From Diadema setosum (Eukaryota > Echinodermata > Echinoidea > Diadematoida > Diadematidae), in assembly GCA_033980235.1 (NCBI GenBank), contig CM067072.1, forward strand, positions 29,114,059 to 29,178,058: a stretch of 64,000 nt of DNA, written 5' to 3'. Below are positions 11,855 to 22,841 of this stretch, piece by piece; within the stretch, counting starts at the first letter, position 1, and the number at the start of each line of letters is the position of its first letter. The notes beneath the pieces are model-generated. The model was not told where the DNA came from and did no database searches. It saw only the letters and a program-made list of their open reading frames with translations. The position numbers were made by a program, and so were the translations under genes.

Positions 11855-12149
11855 CTACATATAGAAGTGATCAGAAATAAAGGAAAAAAGAAAAGATCAG
11901 CAATTCAAGTTCCATGATATCTATTTCCAGCAAACAAATATACGTAACTATAAAATAACAATGCAATAGTTTTGAATAATTATCATTAAAAGTAAAGAGC
12001 TTGTGCCAAGTGTATAAAATATATACAGATAACCAAACAAAACCAAAATACAATACATTGATTAGAATACAGAGAACATCCAAAACGTCTATCACCCACC
12101 ATCCCCCATTAGCAAAATACTGAAGATTCACAATTTGTGTCTTTTTTTA

Positions 12150-12560
12150 TTAGATAGATTTCATACATAAACGCCATTCCAGTTTATCACCAAAACACCC
12201 ATCTTAAATCCAGCAAATGACTTATTTTCCAAATGTACAGAAAGCTGATTCCATTGTCTGATTCCTTTGTTAGACAAACTCTGTTTCTTAAAATTTCTAC
12301 GAGGTCTTGATAATTCTAAATTCTTGCATATATTCATCAAACCATTATAAAATTCTTATGACACAAAATAGTTCATCAACTCACCAGGCATCATTTCGTG
12401 GACAATCTTATACATGGCAATAAAACTGAAAGAACTGAAAGATAATCGATCTTCAAACACTCAAATACTTCTCAACTAGAAAATCTCAACTCGACCTTGA
12501 GAACCACTCAGATTGCTCTATTTCACATTTGTTATAATTTTCCAAACACTCTTTCCCAGC
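12150..12560 (-). mobile_element. Degenerate LINE RT C-terminal fragment
   Basis: The minus-strand conceptual translation, with stops, gives A-M-Y-K-I-V-H-E-M-M-P-G-E-L and later G-I-R-Q-W-N-Q-L-S. This is the typical end of CR1-type RT polyproteins (MYKIVHGLAP..., G...WN.L). It is strongly decayed. Confidence 0.5.
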
Positions 12561-12655
12561 ATTCCCCCATTTTATGCTACGATACTCAAACCTGCTTTGA
12601 ATTACAAATTTCTAAGATGTTAAAGCAGTTTGTTGTGTTGTAATGTTAATTCCAG
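12561..12655 (+). repeat. Direct repeat, left copy (pair with 13363-13460)
   Basis: About 95 bp starting ATTCCCCCATTTTATGCT and including AAAGCAGTTTGTTGTGTTG is repeated at 13363-13460 with few differences, flanking the 12792-13360 composite element. Confidence 0.75.
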
Positions 12656-12791
12656 TATATTATAGTTACTAGTTACCGTTCTCAATAGCGTACAATAGAC
12701 AAATAATGTATCGAAAGGAAGACAATAATTATCCGGCATGATATCCATCGAATAATATATTCATAGTGAATATAATTATGTATTGCGCAGT

Positions 12792-13360
12792 GATGGTAGA
12801 AAACATTATAATAATAGTGTATATCCATTCATGATATTTTTGTTAGTAAGGAGTTACTTGAATATTTGGAAAAAAATGAAAAAACAAAAAACACACAGAT
12901 ATTTGTTTAAATTGTCTGTACCAAAGAAATAGCTTTATATTGTGTTGAAGTAATCATTATGGTCCGAATTCACGAAGGTAGTACAAATGAAACCATGGTT
13001 TAAACCACGGACAAAAACCATGGAGCTCCAAGTGTCGCAAGGAATATTTCGTTACGAAATTGGTCATTTCTTCGACAAAATGACCGTTTCGTTAACGAAA
13101 TTATTATTTCGCGGACGAAATGTTCATTTAGTTACAAAATGTTGTCATTTCGTAACAAAATAAACATTTCATCGACAAAATGACTGATTTCGTAACGAAA
13201 TATTCCATGCGACACTTGGCGCTCCATTGTTTTTGTCCATGGTTTAAACCATGGTTTCATTTGTACCACCTTTGTGAATTCGGGCCAATGTGTTTCATCC
13301 ATCCTCTGTATAATTATATTGGTTCGAAAAATCAATGAATTCTATCATTTGAAAAAAAGA
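12792..13360 (+). mobile_element. Repeat X copy (poly-A-tailed) split by a palindromic MITE
   Basis: The left part (TGGTAGAAAACATTATAA...) and right part (TTTCATCCATCCTCTGTA... to TATCATTTGAAAAAAAG) match the sequences at 29488-29642 and 33675-33759. In this copy the two halves are separated by the palindromic element at 12961-13286. Non-coding. Confidence 0.7.
12961..13286. mobile_element. Palindromic fold-back MITE rich in TTTCGTnACGAAAT
   Basis: About 47-bp terminal inverted repeats: left begins GGTCCGAATTCACGAAGGTA, right ends TTTGTGAATTCGGGCC, with CCATGGTTTAAACC shared. The core alternates sense and antisense ATTTCGT/ACGAAAT words and should fold into one long hairpin. Confidence 0.8.
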
Positions 13361-13362
13361 AA

Positions 13363-13460
13363 ATTCCCCCATTTTATGCTCCAATACTCAAACCTGCTAT
13401 GAATTACAGATTTCTAAGATGTAAAAGCAGTTTGTTGTGTTGTAATGCTAATATTTCCAG
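13363..13460 (+). repeat. Direct repeat, right copy (pair with 12561-12655)
   Basis: Starts AATTCCCCCATTTTATGCTC and shares the GCAGTTTGTTGTGTTGTAAT block with the left copy. It is too long for a normal target-site duplication. Confidence 0.75.
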
Positions 13461-13464
13461 TAAG

Positions 13465-14190
13465 GCAAATCAAAAGAAATCGACTCAAAAGACGTTCGTA
13501 CAATCACGCAGCCAAACACATTTAGAAATAAGTGATCAATTATCACTCCCTTACTTTTATGTATAGTGAATAATTTGACTCCGTCTTATTCAAAAGATGA
13601 ATTTGAATTTGTAACTCATTCCTATCCCTCCCCTTCGGACAAAAATGAAGACTTCCCAAACCTAGAACTGAATATTTGAAGAAATCATTAAAATATAAAT
13701 ATGCTAAGGAATGTGAATGACCTTATGGATATCAAGATTTCCCCCGGTGTTTATCTATTTAAATCTGGAATAAGTATACGTTTTAAGGTTACTGTCCCGT
13801 TGATTCATTTTTTCTCTTTGTTGATGAAAAAGAGTTAGTACTGAATATTTGAATTAGTACAGGTTATTATAAGTATTAATTATTATTTTCCCCTTCTTTT
13901 TCCCTTGTATCCTTTGTTGTTGTTGTTATTTGCTTGTATCAGCTGTAATATGCGATGTTGTTGTTGGTTTTTTCTCTGTCTCAATTTATGTACTTTAAAC
14001 ATCTCCATGTTTACGAGTTATGTATTTCACAATTTCATATTGTATTTGTATAACTTCCATGTTCTGGACCCCATGGAAGACCAGCGATGCCATGTTGGCA
14101 TCGCTGAATATGGGCCATGTTGTTTTTATACGGAATATTGTTTTTACACAGAAAATAAATCAATTAATCAATCAATCAATCAATCAATAG
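13465..14190 (+). mobile_element. 3' end of a CR1-like LINE with AATC tail
   Basis: No long frame. The distal part reads CCCCATGGAAGACCAGCG, a hairpin CAGCGATGCCATGTTGGCATCGCTG, then AATAAATCAATTAATC and further AATC units, ending at 14190 just short of exon 21. The GCTCCATGGAAGACCA block is shared with the LINE tail near 33565. Confidence 0.6.
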
Positions 14191-14211
14191 TGTGGCGAAA
14201 CTTGTACAAAC

Positions 14212-14334
14212 CCATGCAAATGCCTCCTACATCCATGTAGCCGTCGTCACAGGAACAGTTGTAGCCTTCAATGGTATTAATACACTGACCGTTGCTGCTG
14301 CATATATCGGGAAATTGCAAGCATTCATTGACAT
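14212..14334 (-). CDS. Exon 21: calcium-binding EGF
   Basis: 123 nt, phase 1/1, acceptor TTTCGCAG, donor GTTTGT (weak). Starts DVNECLQFPDICSSNGQC with C-I-N-T-I-E-G-Y-N-C-S-C-D-D-G-Y. A LINE-derived AATC tail ends 20-25 bp beyond the donor. Confidence 0.86.
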
Positions 14335-14861
14335 CTGCGAAAGATACAAAGACAACAGCAAAATTGATCAAGCAGAGAGTTTTAATTGTCAATTTTTGCA
14401 TAACGAGCCTGTCATTTTGAGCTATTTTGAGCGCTAGCTCTGCGCCTCCATGGAGCTACTATGCATAGTTCCATGGTGTTATCAAGTGAGGACTTTATGG
14501 ATGAAGCCTGATAATCTCGTAATACACTCTTTTGAAGCAGACTGTCCTCCTTGAAAAGACAGTACAATGTAAGTATTACACTGTTTGGCATAACACTTTG
14601 ATCTATTTTGCAACATTTCATATTTGACCTCTCCTCATGCGCAGTCGGATTGTGCATTCCAGAAATGCATAATGTAATTAAGTGAGTTGTCCTTGCAAAA
14701 ATGATTAATCAGGCTTTCTTGTGATGTTACATTCATATAAAATGATGCAAGTCTAAGAGAAATATGATGCATCAAACTGGAATTGCACGAATTTTTTTGA
14801 GGGGTAAAGTCATCTTCACACTGATATCGAATTTCAAATGTATAACATGGTATTACTGTAC

Positions 14862-15081
14862 CTTCAATTTGGACGAGGTTGTCCGGTTCCAGAAGGTACG
14901 TGGGAGCCTCTAGATTCGCCAAAAAGATCGTCTCCAAGCTCTGGTCAGTCAGATTACTACCCTGCTCTACGTCCACTCGGAAGGTCACTTCCAAGAGCTG
15001 ACCCCCCAGCAGCGTGAAGTTGTAGACCGACACAGCCAGCGTGTCTTCCGTCTCTGGCTGCAGTTTCAGGTGCGCGAGAAC
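14862..15081 (-). CDS. Exon 20: second half (B exon) of the divergent SEA domain
   Basis: 220 nt, phase 0 in, phase 1 out, acceptor ATGCCCAG, donor GTACAG. Contains V-S-V-Y-N-F-T-L-L-G-G-Q-L-L-E-V-T-F-R-V-D-V. It aligns in length and phase with the later SEA B exons, but the G-S-V-I-A motif is replaced by L-G-G-Q-L-L, so self-cleavage is unlikely. A plain beta-sandwich is the alternative. Confidence 0.7.
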
Positions 15082-15204
15082 CTGGGCATTCCAATGAGGA
15101 AAACACAGCAATGATGATTGCCCGCTATATATAATTATAAGATAGTGCTTATAATTTATAGTGTATATCACTACCGTACTGTGGTAAGGGAGAGTGTTGA
15201 AAAA

Positions 15205-16255
15205 AAAATAGAATTAGAAAATATTGCCCAATGGATAAAAGCAAATAAATTATCCGCCAATCTCCAAAGAAAAAAAAAACCACACACCTAAATATATATG
15301 CTCTTTAGCAACTCTACTGAGGCACTACCTGTTGATATTGTTTTTGATGGTACTCCACTGGAAAATATTTCCCATGTTAAGTTTCTTGGAAAAACAGTCG
15401 ATAATAAGTGTTCATTGAAATTTCATATTGATAGTATCTGTAAAATTATCTCACAAAACATTGGTGCAATTAAAAGCTTAAATCTTGTCTTCCTTTATCG
15501 TCCCTGCTTTAATTATAATTTTCCATAATATTGCCATGTTTTATTTATGGTATTCTCGCGTGGAGAAATACACATCAAATACTCTGAGATAGATTATTTC
15601 TGTTACAGAAGAAATCACTCCGTGTCATGACATGTTATACTCCCATTTTTTCTCATACTCACCTGTTATTTTTTTGAACACAAAATATTGAAAACTATAA
15701 ATTTGTATTTGTTCAACCTAGGACAATTTATGTACAACTTTGTTATCTTCCAAATCTTCCAAATGTATTTGAAATAATGTTTCGAAGAAATCAATCAATT
15801 CACAACATTCCAACATGACGATCGAATGATTTCCATTTGCCATTTTTTTTTAGAACTTTGCCAGCTCAGAACACATTCATCTAAGATGGGAAGAAGTATT
15901 AACTGGAATTCTTTACAATATAACAACAGCTAAAACTTTGAAATCTTTCAAGAAAAAAAAAAGCAATTATTTTTAGCGCATAACACACAATGAAATAGGT
16001 TCGTTTTTATCATCTCAATCAAGTCATCATTTTGTAAGACTTTAAACAATTATGTATCAATCATTGTTTTATTAGAGCAAAACAATCTGACAAACAAAAG
16101 TCATCCTCTGTACCGTATATACCAATGTCTATATTCTCTCCTTTTTTTGTCCGCTCATTCAATCCAGGTTGTATTCTATAATGTCTACTCTTACATCAGC
16201 AGTTTGCTTATGTCCAAGATGGCACGTGCTGTAGTTTCATTTCTTCTTCTTTTTT
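15205..16255 (+). mobile_element. Degenerate LINE RT 3' fragment, left part
   Basis: Frames give W-I-K-A-N-K-L-S-A-N-L, M-L-F-S-N-S-T-E-A-L, V-K-F-L-G-K-T-V-D-N-K and L-L-Q-K-K-S-L-R-V, interrupted by stops. The protein lines up with the LINE at 39103-40670. The element is cut at 16255 by the hairpin array and resumes at about 22446. Confidence 0.7.
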
Positions 16256-18372
16256 AGGTGATACGCTATCAGCGTATCACCTATTGTGATTGTCAAAATC
16301 TCTCTTTATTAGGTGATACGCTTTTAGCGTATCACCTATTGTGTTTGTCAAAATCTTCCTTTCTTTCTTTTTATTCTTCTTTCTTTCTGGCACATTTTGT
16401 GTCGTGAATATCTCAACATTGACATGACGGAATAACATGACATTTTCAGTCAACATGTCTCATGACAATATCTAGCCACAATAAGGTTTTCATGACGGTA
16501 ACATATCTATGACGTCATCTAGGCGCCATTTTGTGATTTTCGGACCATGTTACATGATCGATCATAACTTCATAACTAAAGGTCATTTCTGTATCATTTT
16601 CGTTGGACATAAAGTTCAGGTCACGCTCTATCTTACTTTTTAATGCTAATTACCTAGGACATCATTACGCGCGCATTAGCGCGCGTCAAAGTTTTTAAAT
16701 GCTTAAAACGACTTCCCAATGGGAAATCTCGAAGTTTCAGACAATTTTAAGCGTTCCGCGCGTTCGCGTCCGTCCGCGCATTTCCGCGCGCAGTGCGCGT
16801 AAGCAACATGAAAATGCACATTTTTTGACAGATTTGGATTCCTGATACATTAAGTAACAATATCCATTGATTTCCGATCAATTTCGACCTATAACAAAGG
16901 AATGCGCTGGCGTCAAAGTTGAAATTTCGTGTGCGCGTCTATGTGGAAATATAGCGAAAAACATGTCTTTGTTTATTTCGCCATAGCTCTTTAAAACGTC
17001 AGGTGACCCTATGTTTTTATTGCATATTACAAAAGCATATGAATTGAAAATAACGTTTCAAGTATCAATATTTCCCTAAATACATTATGACGTCATATCA
17101 TCATCTGAAATCAAAAAAGTGGAATTATTTTTTTGAGGTACTGTTTCTGACATTCATTTGCTCGTATCTCTGTTGTTTAAGCTCAATATTATCCCAAATT
17201 CAGATATGCTGTACTTTGAACATTTGCCTTTCAGGTCCAAGTCATGGTTTTGAAATTTGATGACATCATCATACTTTAAATTGTGATTAAAGGTAAAGAT
17301 GCAAAATCGGACAAGTTTACGTGTATTGTCTATGGGAGGTGATTTTTTTTTTAAACCATGCATTGACTTGACAACGTTTAAGCACCTTTATCTCAGCTGA
17401 TTTTGCTTCATTTCCTCTGAAACTTAAGTATGTTGTAGCTGAGACAATAAGCTTCAGTAATCATGCATTTTATTTTTTGAAATCTCATCATCAGGTTGAC
17501 AATTTCGCAGTTTAAAACTGAAAATGAGAATGGAATGTGGACAAAACGATTCCCGATTCAGCTTTCACATACATAAGTTTACGTTCCTCGTATTTTCTCG
17601 CCGAGACGTATGGCCGAGTGGTTAAAGGCGCCGTCTCAGAGACGTGAGGTTGCGGGTTCGAACCCCACAAGATCATGAAACAATTTTTTTTTATTTTACT
17701 TTTTTTTCTTCAATTTGTATTATATATTCGTCCATGTAGAAATCACGTTCGTATATAAACGCACCTATACACACACACAGACACACAGACACACACCATA
17801 TCCCTCTTTTTTGTGTTGGAGACCACATTGCTTCGACTGCTGCAAAATTTTGCAGGCTGACTTTGTCAAACCGATCATAGTATGTAATGACGACGACGGA
17901 GGTGTTGTACTTTGAACAATTGTCTTTCAAGACCATGTCATTGTTTTGTACTTTGATGACGTCATCACACTGAAAATTGTGATTAAAGGCAAGGTATCAA
18001 AACCAGCCGATTATAGGCTTTATGTCTACGGCGCGTATTTTTCCCAAGTTCCCAGAAATGGCATAGCGACATCAGTCGTTACAAGGCCGCATTTCCGTCT
18101 AGCAATGCAATACATGTTCACGCGGCCACGATGGTTGAGTGGGCATTGACTTTTCCCCCCTGTAATATCTATACATTTCTTTTTTGCCTTACCATTTCAG
18201 GGGATGTCCCGTGGCCGAGTGGTTAGAAAAACGGTTTTGCATGCACGCTCAATATAACTTCAAGGTGCCTATATCACATTCTTTTCTTTGTCGATCACAG
18301 ATGACCGACACCTGATGACCCCAAGCGTATCACCTAACTCGTCAGCGTGACGAGTTTCATATCTCGTTTTTT
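16256..18372 (+). mobile_element. Array unit 1
   Basis: The 5' hairpin is duplicated: 16256-16282 and, 55 bp on, 16311-16337 with loop TTTTA instead of TATCA. The unit ends with hairpin AACTCGTCA-GCG-TGACGAGTT at 18336-18356. It carries tRNA-like modules at 17604-17674 and 18203-18260 and is the most diverged unit. Confidence 0.75.
17604..17674 (+). other. tRNA-Leu-like module with Pol III A and B boxes (unit 1)
   Basis: TGGCCGAGTGGTTAAAGGC matches the class II (Leu/Ser) D-arm/A box and GGGTTCGAACCCC the B box/T-arm. The anticodon-loop-like CTCAGAG would read CAG (Leu). The acceptor stem does not pair and the variable arm is eight bases shorter than in units 2 and 3, so it is a pseudo-tRNA or tRNA-like promoter, not a working tRNA. 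Confidence 0.6.
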
Positions 18373-20434
18373 AGGTGATACGCTATCAGCGTATCACCTA
18401 TTGTGATTGTCAAAATCTCTCTTTATTTCTTTTTATTCTTCTTTCTTTCTGGACAATTTTGTGTCATCAATATCTCAAGAATGACATTACGGAATAACAT
18501 GACATTTTCAGGGAACATGTCTCATGACAATATCTAGCCACAATAAGGTTTTCATGACAGTAACATATCTATGACGTCATCTAGGCGCCATTTTGTGATT
18601 TTCGGACCATGTTACATGATCGATCATAACTTCATAACTAAAGGTCATATCTGTATCATTTTCGGTGGACATTAAGTTCAGGTCACGCTCTATCTTACAT
18701 TTTAATGCTAATTACCTAGGACATCATTACGCGCGCGTACGCGCGCGTCAAACTTTTAAAAGGCTCAAAACAACTTTCCAATGGGAAATCTCGAAGTTTC
18801 AGACAATTTTAAGCGTTTCGCGCGTAGGCGTCCGTCCGCGCATTTTCGCGCGCAGTGCGCGTAAGCAACATGAAAATGCAATTGTTTTGACAGATTTGGA
18901 TTCCTGATACATTAAGTAACAATATCCAATGATTTCCGATCAATTTTGAGTTATAACAAAGGAATGCGCTGGGGTCAAAGTTGAAATTTCGTGTGCGCGT
19001 CTATGTGGAAATATAGCGAAAAACATGTCTTTGTTTATTTCGCCATAGCTCTTTAAAACGCGGGGTGACCCTATGTTTTTATTGCATATTACAAAAGCAT
19101 ATGAATTGGAAATAACATTTCAAGCATCAACATTTCCCGAAATACATTATGACGTCATCATATCATTATCTGAAATCAAAAAAGTGGAATTAATTTTTTT
19201 GAGGTACTGTTTCTGACATTCATTTGCTCGTATCGCTCTTGTTTAAGCTCAATATTATCCCAAATTCAGATATGTTTTACTTTGAACATTTGCCTTTCAA
19301 GTCCATGTCATGGTTTTGAAATTTGATGATGTTATCATACTTTAAATTGTGATTAAAAGTAAAGATGCAAAATCGGACAAGTTTACGTGTTATGTCTATG
19401 GGAAGTGATTTTTTTTAAAACCATCCATTGACTTGACAACGTTTAAGCACCTTTATCTCAGCTGATTTTGCTTCATTTCCTCTGAAATTTAAGTATGTTG
19501 TAGCTGAGACAATAAGCTGCAGTAATCATGCATTTTGTTCTTTGAAATCTTCTCATGAGGTTGACAATTTTGCAGTTTAAAACTGAAAATGAGAATGGAA
19601 TGTGGACGAATCGATTCCTGATTCATCTTTCACATACATAACTTTACGTTCCTCATATTTTCTCGTCGAGACGTATGGCCGAGTGGTTAAAGGCGCCGTC
19701 TCAGAGACGTGAGGTTGCACTCGTGCGGGTTCGAACCCCACAAGATCACGAAACAAAATACCTAGCTATTTTACTTTTTTTTTTCTTCAATGGTGTATTA
19801 CACATTCGTCCATGTAGAAATTACGTTCGTATATAAACGCACCTATACACACACACACACACACACACACACAATATCCCTCTGTTTTGTGTTGGAGACC
19901 ACATTGCTTCGACTGCTGCAGAATGTTGCATCCTGACTCTGTCAAATATTATGTAATGACAACGGAGGTGTTGTACTTTGAGCAATTGTCTTTCAAGTCC
20001 ATGTCATTGTTTTGTACTTTGATGACGTCATCACACTGAAAATTGTGATTAAAGGCAAGGTATCAAAATCAGCCGATTATAGGTTTTATGTCTGCGGGAC
20101 GTATTTTTCCGAAATTGCCAGAAATGGCACAGCGACCTCAGTCGTTACAAGGCCGCATTTCCTTCTAGCAATGCAATACATGTTCACGCGGCCACAATTG
20201 TTGAGTGGGCATTGACTTTTTCCCCCTGTAATATCTATACATTTTTTTTCGGCCTTACCGTTTCCGTGGATGTCCCGTGGCCGAGTGGTTAGAGAAACCG
20301 TTTTGCATGCACGCTCAATATAACTTCAAGGTGCCTATATCACATTCTTTTCCTTGTCGATCACAGATGACCGACATCTGATGACCCCAGGCGTATCACC
20401 TAACTCGTCAGTGTGACGAGTTTCATGTCTCGTT
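18373..20434 (+). mobile_element. Array unit 2
   Basis: One 5' hairpin at 18373-18399. tRNA-like modules at 19669-19747 and about 20266-20320. The 3' terminus reads GCGTATCACCTAACTCGTCA at 20390-20409. Its distal 760 bp are nearly identical to unit 3, so that duplication is recent. Confidence 0.75.
19669..19747 (+). other. tRNA-Leu-like module (unit 2)
   Basis: Same A box (TGGCCGAGTGG) and B box (GGTTCGAACCC), with variable arm GAGGTTGCACTCGTGC. Only three of five anticodon-stem pairs form and the acceptor stem is unpaired. Confidence 0.6.
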
Positions 20435-22445
20435 TTTTATTCTTCTTTCTTTCTGGACAATTTTGTGTCGTCAATATCTCAACAATGACATTACGGAATG
20501 ACATGAAATTTTCAGTCAACATGTCTCATAACAATATCTAGCCACAATAAGGTTTTCATGACAGTAACATATCTATGACGTCATTTAGGCGCCATTTTGT
20601 GATTTTCGGACCTTGTCACATGATCGATCATAACTTCATAACTAGATGTAATTTCTGCGTCATTTTCGGTGGACATGAAGTTCAGGTCACGCTCTATCTT
20701 ACTTTTTAACGCTAGTTACCCAGGTCTTCATTACGCGCGCGTAAGAGCGCGTCAAAATTTTAAAAGGCTCAAAACGACTTCCCAATGGGAAATCTCGAAG
20801 TTTCAGACAATTTTAAGCGTTTCAAACATTTTCTCGCGTGCGCGTCCGTCCGCGCAATTTCGCGCGCAGAGGGCGTAACCAACATGAAAATGCAATTTTT
20901 TTGACTGATTTGGATTCCTGATACTTTGAGTAACAATATCCACTGATTTCCGATCGATGTTGACCTATAACAAAGGAATGCGCTGGCGTCAAAGTTGAAA
21001 TTTCGTGTGCGCGTCTATGTGGAAATATAGCGAAAAACATGTCTTTGTTTATTTCGCAATAGCTCTTTAAAAAGTCCGTTGACCCTATGTTTTTATTGCA
21101 TATTACAAAAGCATATGAATTGGAAATAACGTTTCAAGTATCAATATTTCCCGAAATACATTATGACGTCATCATATCATCATCTGAAATCAAAAAAGTG
21201 GAATTAATTTTTTTGAGGTACTGTTTCTAACATTCATTTGCTCGTATCTCTGTTGTTTAAGCTCAATATTATCCCAAATTCACATATGTTGTACTTTTAA
21301 CATTTGCCTTTCAAGTCCATGTCATGGTTTTGAAATTTGATGACGTTATCATACTTTAAATTGTGATTAAAAGTAAAGATGCAAAATCGGACAAGTTCAC
21401 GTGTTATGTCTATGGGAAGTGATTTTTTTTTAAACCATCCATTGACTTGACAACGTTTAAGCAACTTTATCTCAGCTGATTTTGCTTCATTTCCTCTGAA
21501 ATTTAAGTATGTTGTAGCTGAGACAATATGCTGCAGTTATCATGCATTTTGTTCTTTGAAATCTTCTCATGAGGTTGACAATTCTGCAGTTTAAAACTGA
21601 AAATGAGAATGGAATGTGGACGAATCGATTCCTGATTCATCTTTCACATACATAAGTTTACGTTCCTCATATTTTCTCGTCGAGACGTATGGCCGAGTGG
21701 TTAAAGGCGCCGTCTCAGAGACGTGAGGTTGCACTCGTGCAGGTTCGAACCCCACAAGATCACGAAACAAAATACCTAGCTATTTTACTTTTTTTTTCTT
21801 CAATGGTGTATTACACATTCGTCCATGTAGAAATTACGTTCGTATATAAACGCACCTATACACACACACACACACACACACACAATATCCCTCTGTTTTG
21901 TGTTGGAGACCACATTGCTTCGACTGCTGCAGAATGTTGCATCCTGACTCTGTCAAATAGTATGTAATGACGACAACGGAGGTGTTGTACTTTGAGCAAT
22001 TGTCTTTCAAGTCCATGTCATTGTTTTGTACTTTGATGACGTCATCACACTGAAAATTGTGATTAAAGGCAAGGTATCAAAATCAGCCGATTATAGGTTT
22101 TATGTCTGCGGGACGTATTTTTCCGAAATTGCCAGAAATGGCACAGCGACCTCAGTCGTTACAAGGCCGCATTTCCTTCTAGCAATGCAATACATGTTCA
22201 CGCGGCCACAATTGTTGAGTGGGCATTGACTTTTTCCCCCTGTAATATCTATACATTTTTTTTCGGCCTTACCGTTTCCGTGGATGTCCCGTGGCCGAGT
22301 GGTTAGAGAAACCGTTTTGCATGCACGCTCAATATAACTTCAAGGTGCCTATATCACATTCTTTTCTTTGTCGATCACAGATGACCGACATCTGATGACC
22401 CCAGGCGTATCACCTAACTCGTCAGTGTGACGAGTTTCATGTCTC
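20435..22445 (+). mobile_element. Array unit 3 (5' hairpin missing)
   Basis: Starts directly at TTATTCTTCTTTCTTTCTGG after the unit 2 terminus, without AGGTGATACGC. tRNA-like modules at 21682-21762 and about 22281-22335. Ends with the same GCGTATCACCT plus AACTCGTCA hairpin. Confidence 0.72.
21682..21762 (+). other. tRNA-Leu-like module (unit 3)
   Basis: Identical in layout to the unit 2 module except CAGGTTCGAACCCC at the T-arm. Non-canonical acceptor. Confidence 0.6.
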
Positions 22446-22815
22446 GTTGTTTTTCGTTTTTTCCTTCCTAATATGATTTCATGTCAGTCGACTGTGGTTT
22501 GTCTGATTTTGTTTTATATTGGTTTGTAGCTTCGTTAATTCATCCTACGCTGTCTTATGTATCTTCTGAGAGTCCCATATCGTACAAGCTTCGCTTTTTA
22601 GATGGACCCCCTCCCCATTTCCATTCTTATCCTTAATTAACTTCTTCTGTATGCATATTTATATTTGGAAATGCACTTTTTCCATTTTTACTCATTTGAA
22701 CAAGTATTTTATAAATTTACGTTTTTGCGATTATCACAAATATATTTTGCTTAAACACTGCATATAATTTCTCTGTTTATTTGATGGATATGAATATAAA
22801 TTTGAACTTTGAACA
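22446..22815 (+). mobile_element. Same LINE, right part (3' UTR and tail)
   Basis: AT-rich 3' UTR with GTACAAGCTTCGCTTTTTAG and GATGGACCCCCTCCC, ending ATAAATTTGAACTTTGAAC. It parallels the 40300-40660 tail (ACAAGCTCTGTCTTTTTAG...AATAAACTTTGAACTT). It appears to be the continuation of 15205-16255. Confidence 0.6.
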
Positions 22816-22841
22816 TTTGATAATGGAAATGTACTGCATAT

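Larger units (their letters stand above)
16256..22445 (+). repeat. Tandem array of three ~2-kb hairpin-ended units
   Basis: Three direct, highly similar units: 16256-18372, 18373-20434 and 20435-22445 (period 2062-2065 then 2004-2014 bp). Units 1 and 2 start with the hairpin AGGTGATACGC-TATCA-GCGTATCACCT; unit 3 lacks it. Each unit ends GCGTATCACCTAACTCGTCA followed by TGACGAGTT, so the last 11 bases complement the first 11 (terminal inverted repeat). There is no ORF beyond about 90 codons. The units carry GC-rich GCGCGC stretches and two tRNA-like modules. Possibly a tandemly amplified non-autonomous DNA element; the superfamily is unknown to me. Confidence 0.85.

Noticed and set aside
17604..21762. 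Three functional tRNA-Leu genes
   Set aside because: Acceptor stems do not pair and the anticodon stem has only three of five pairs. Called tRNA-like modules only.
20012..22229. A repeated 67-codon frame in the array units (MYFDDVITL...)
   Set aside because: Present because the units are near-identical. It is short, has no recognisable domain and lies over the degenerate internal duplication and tRNA-like region.
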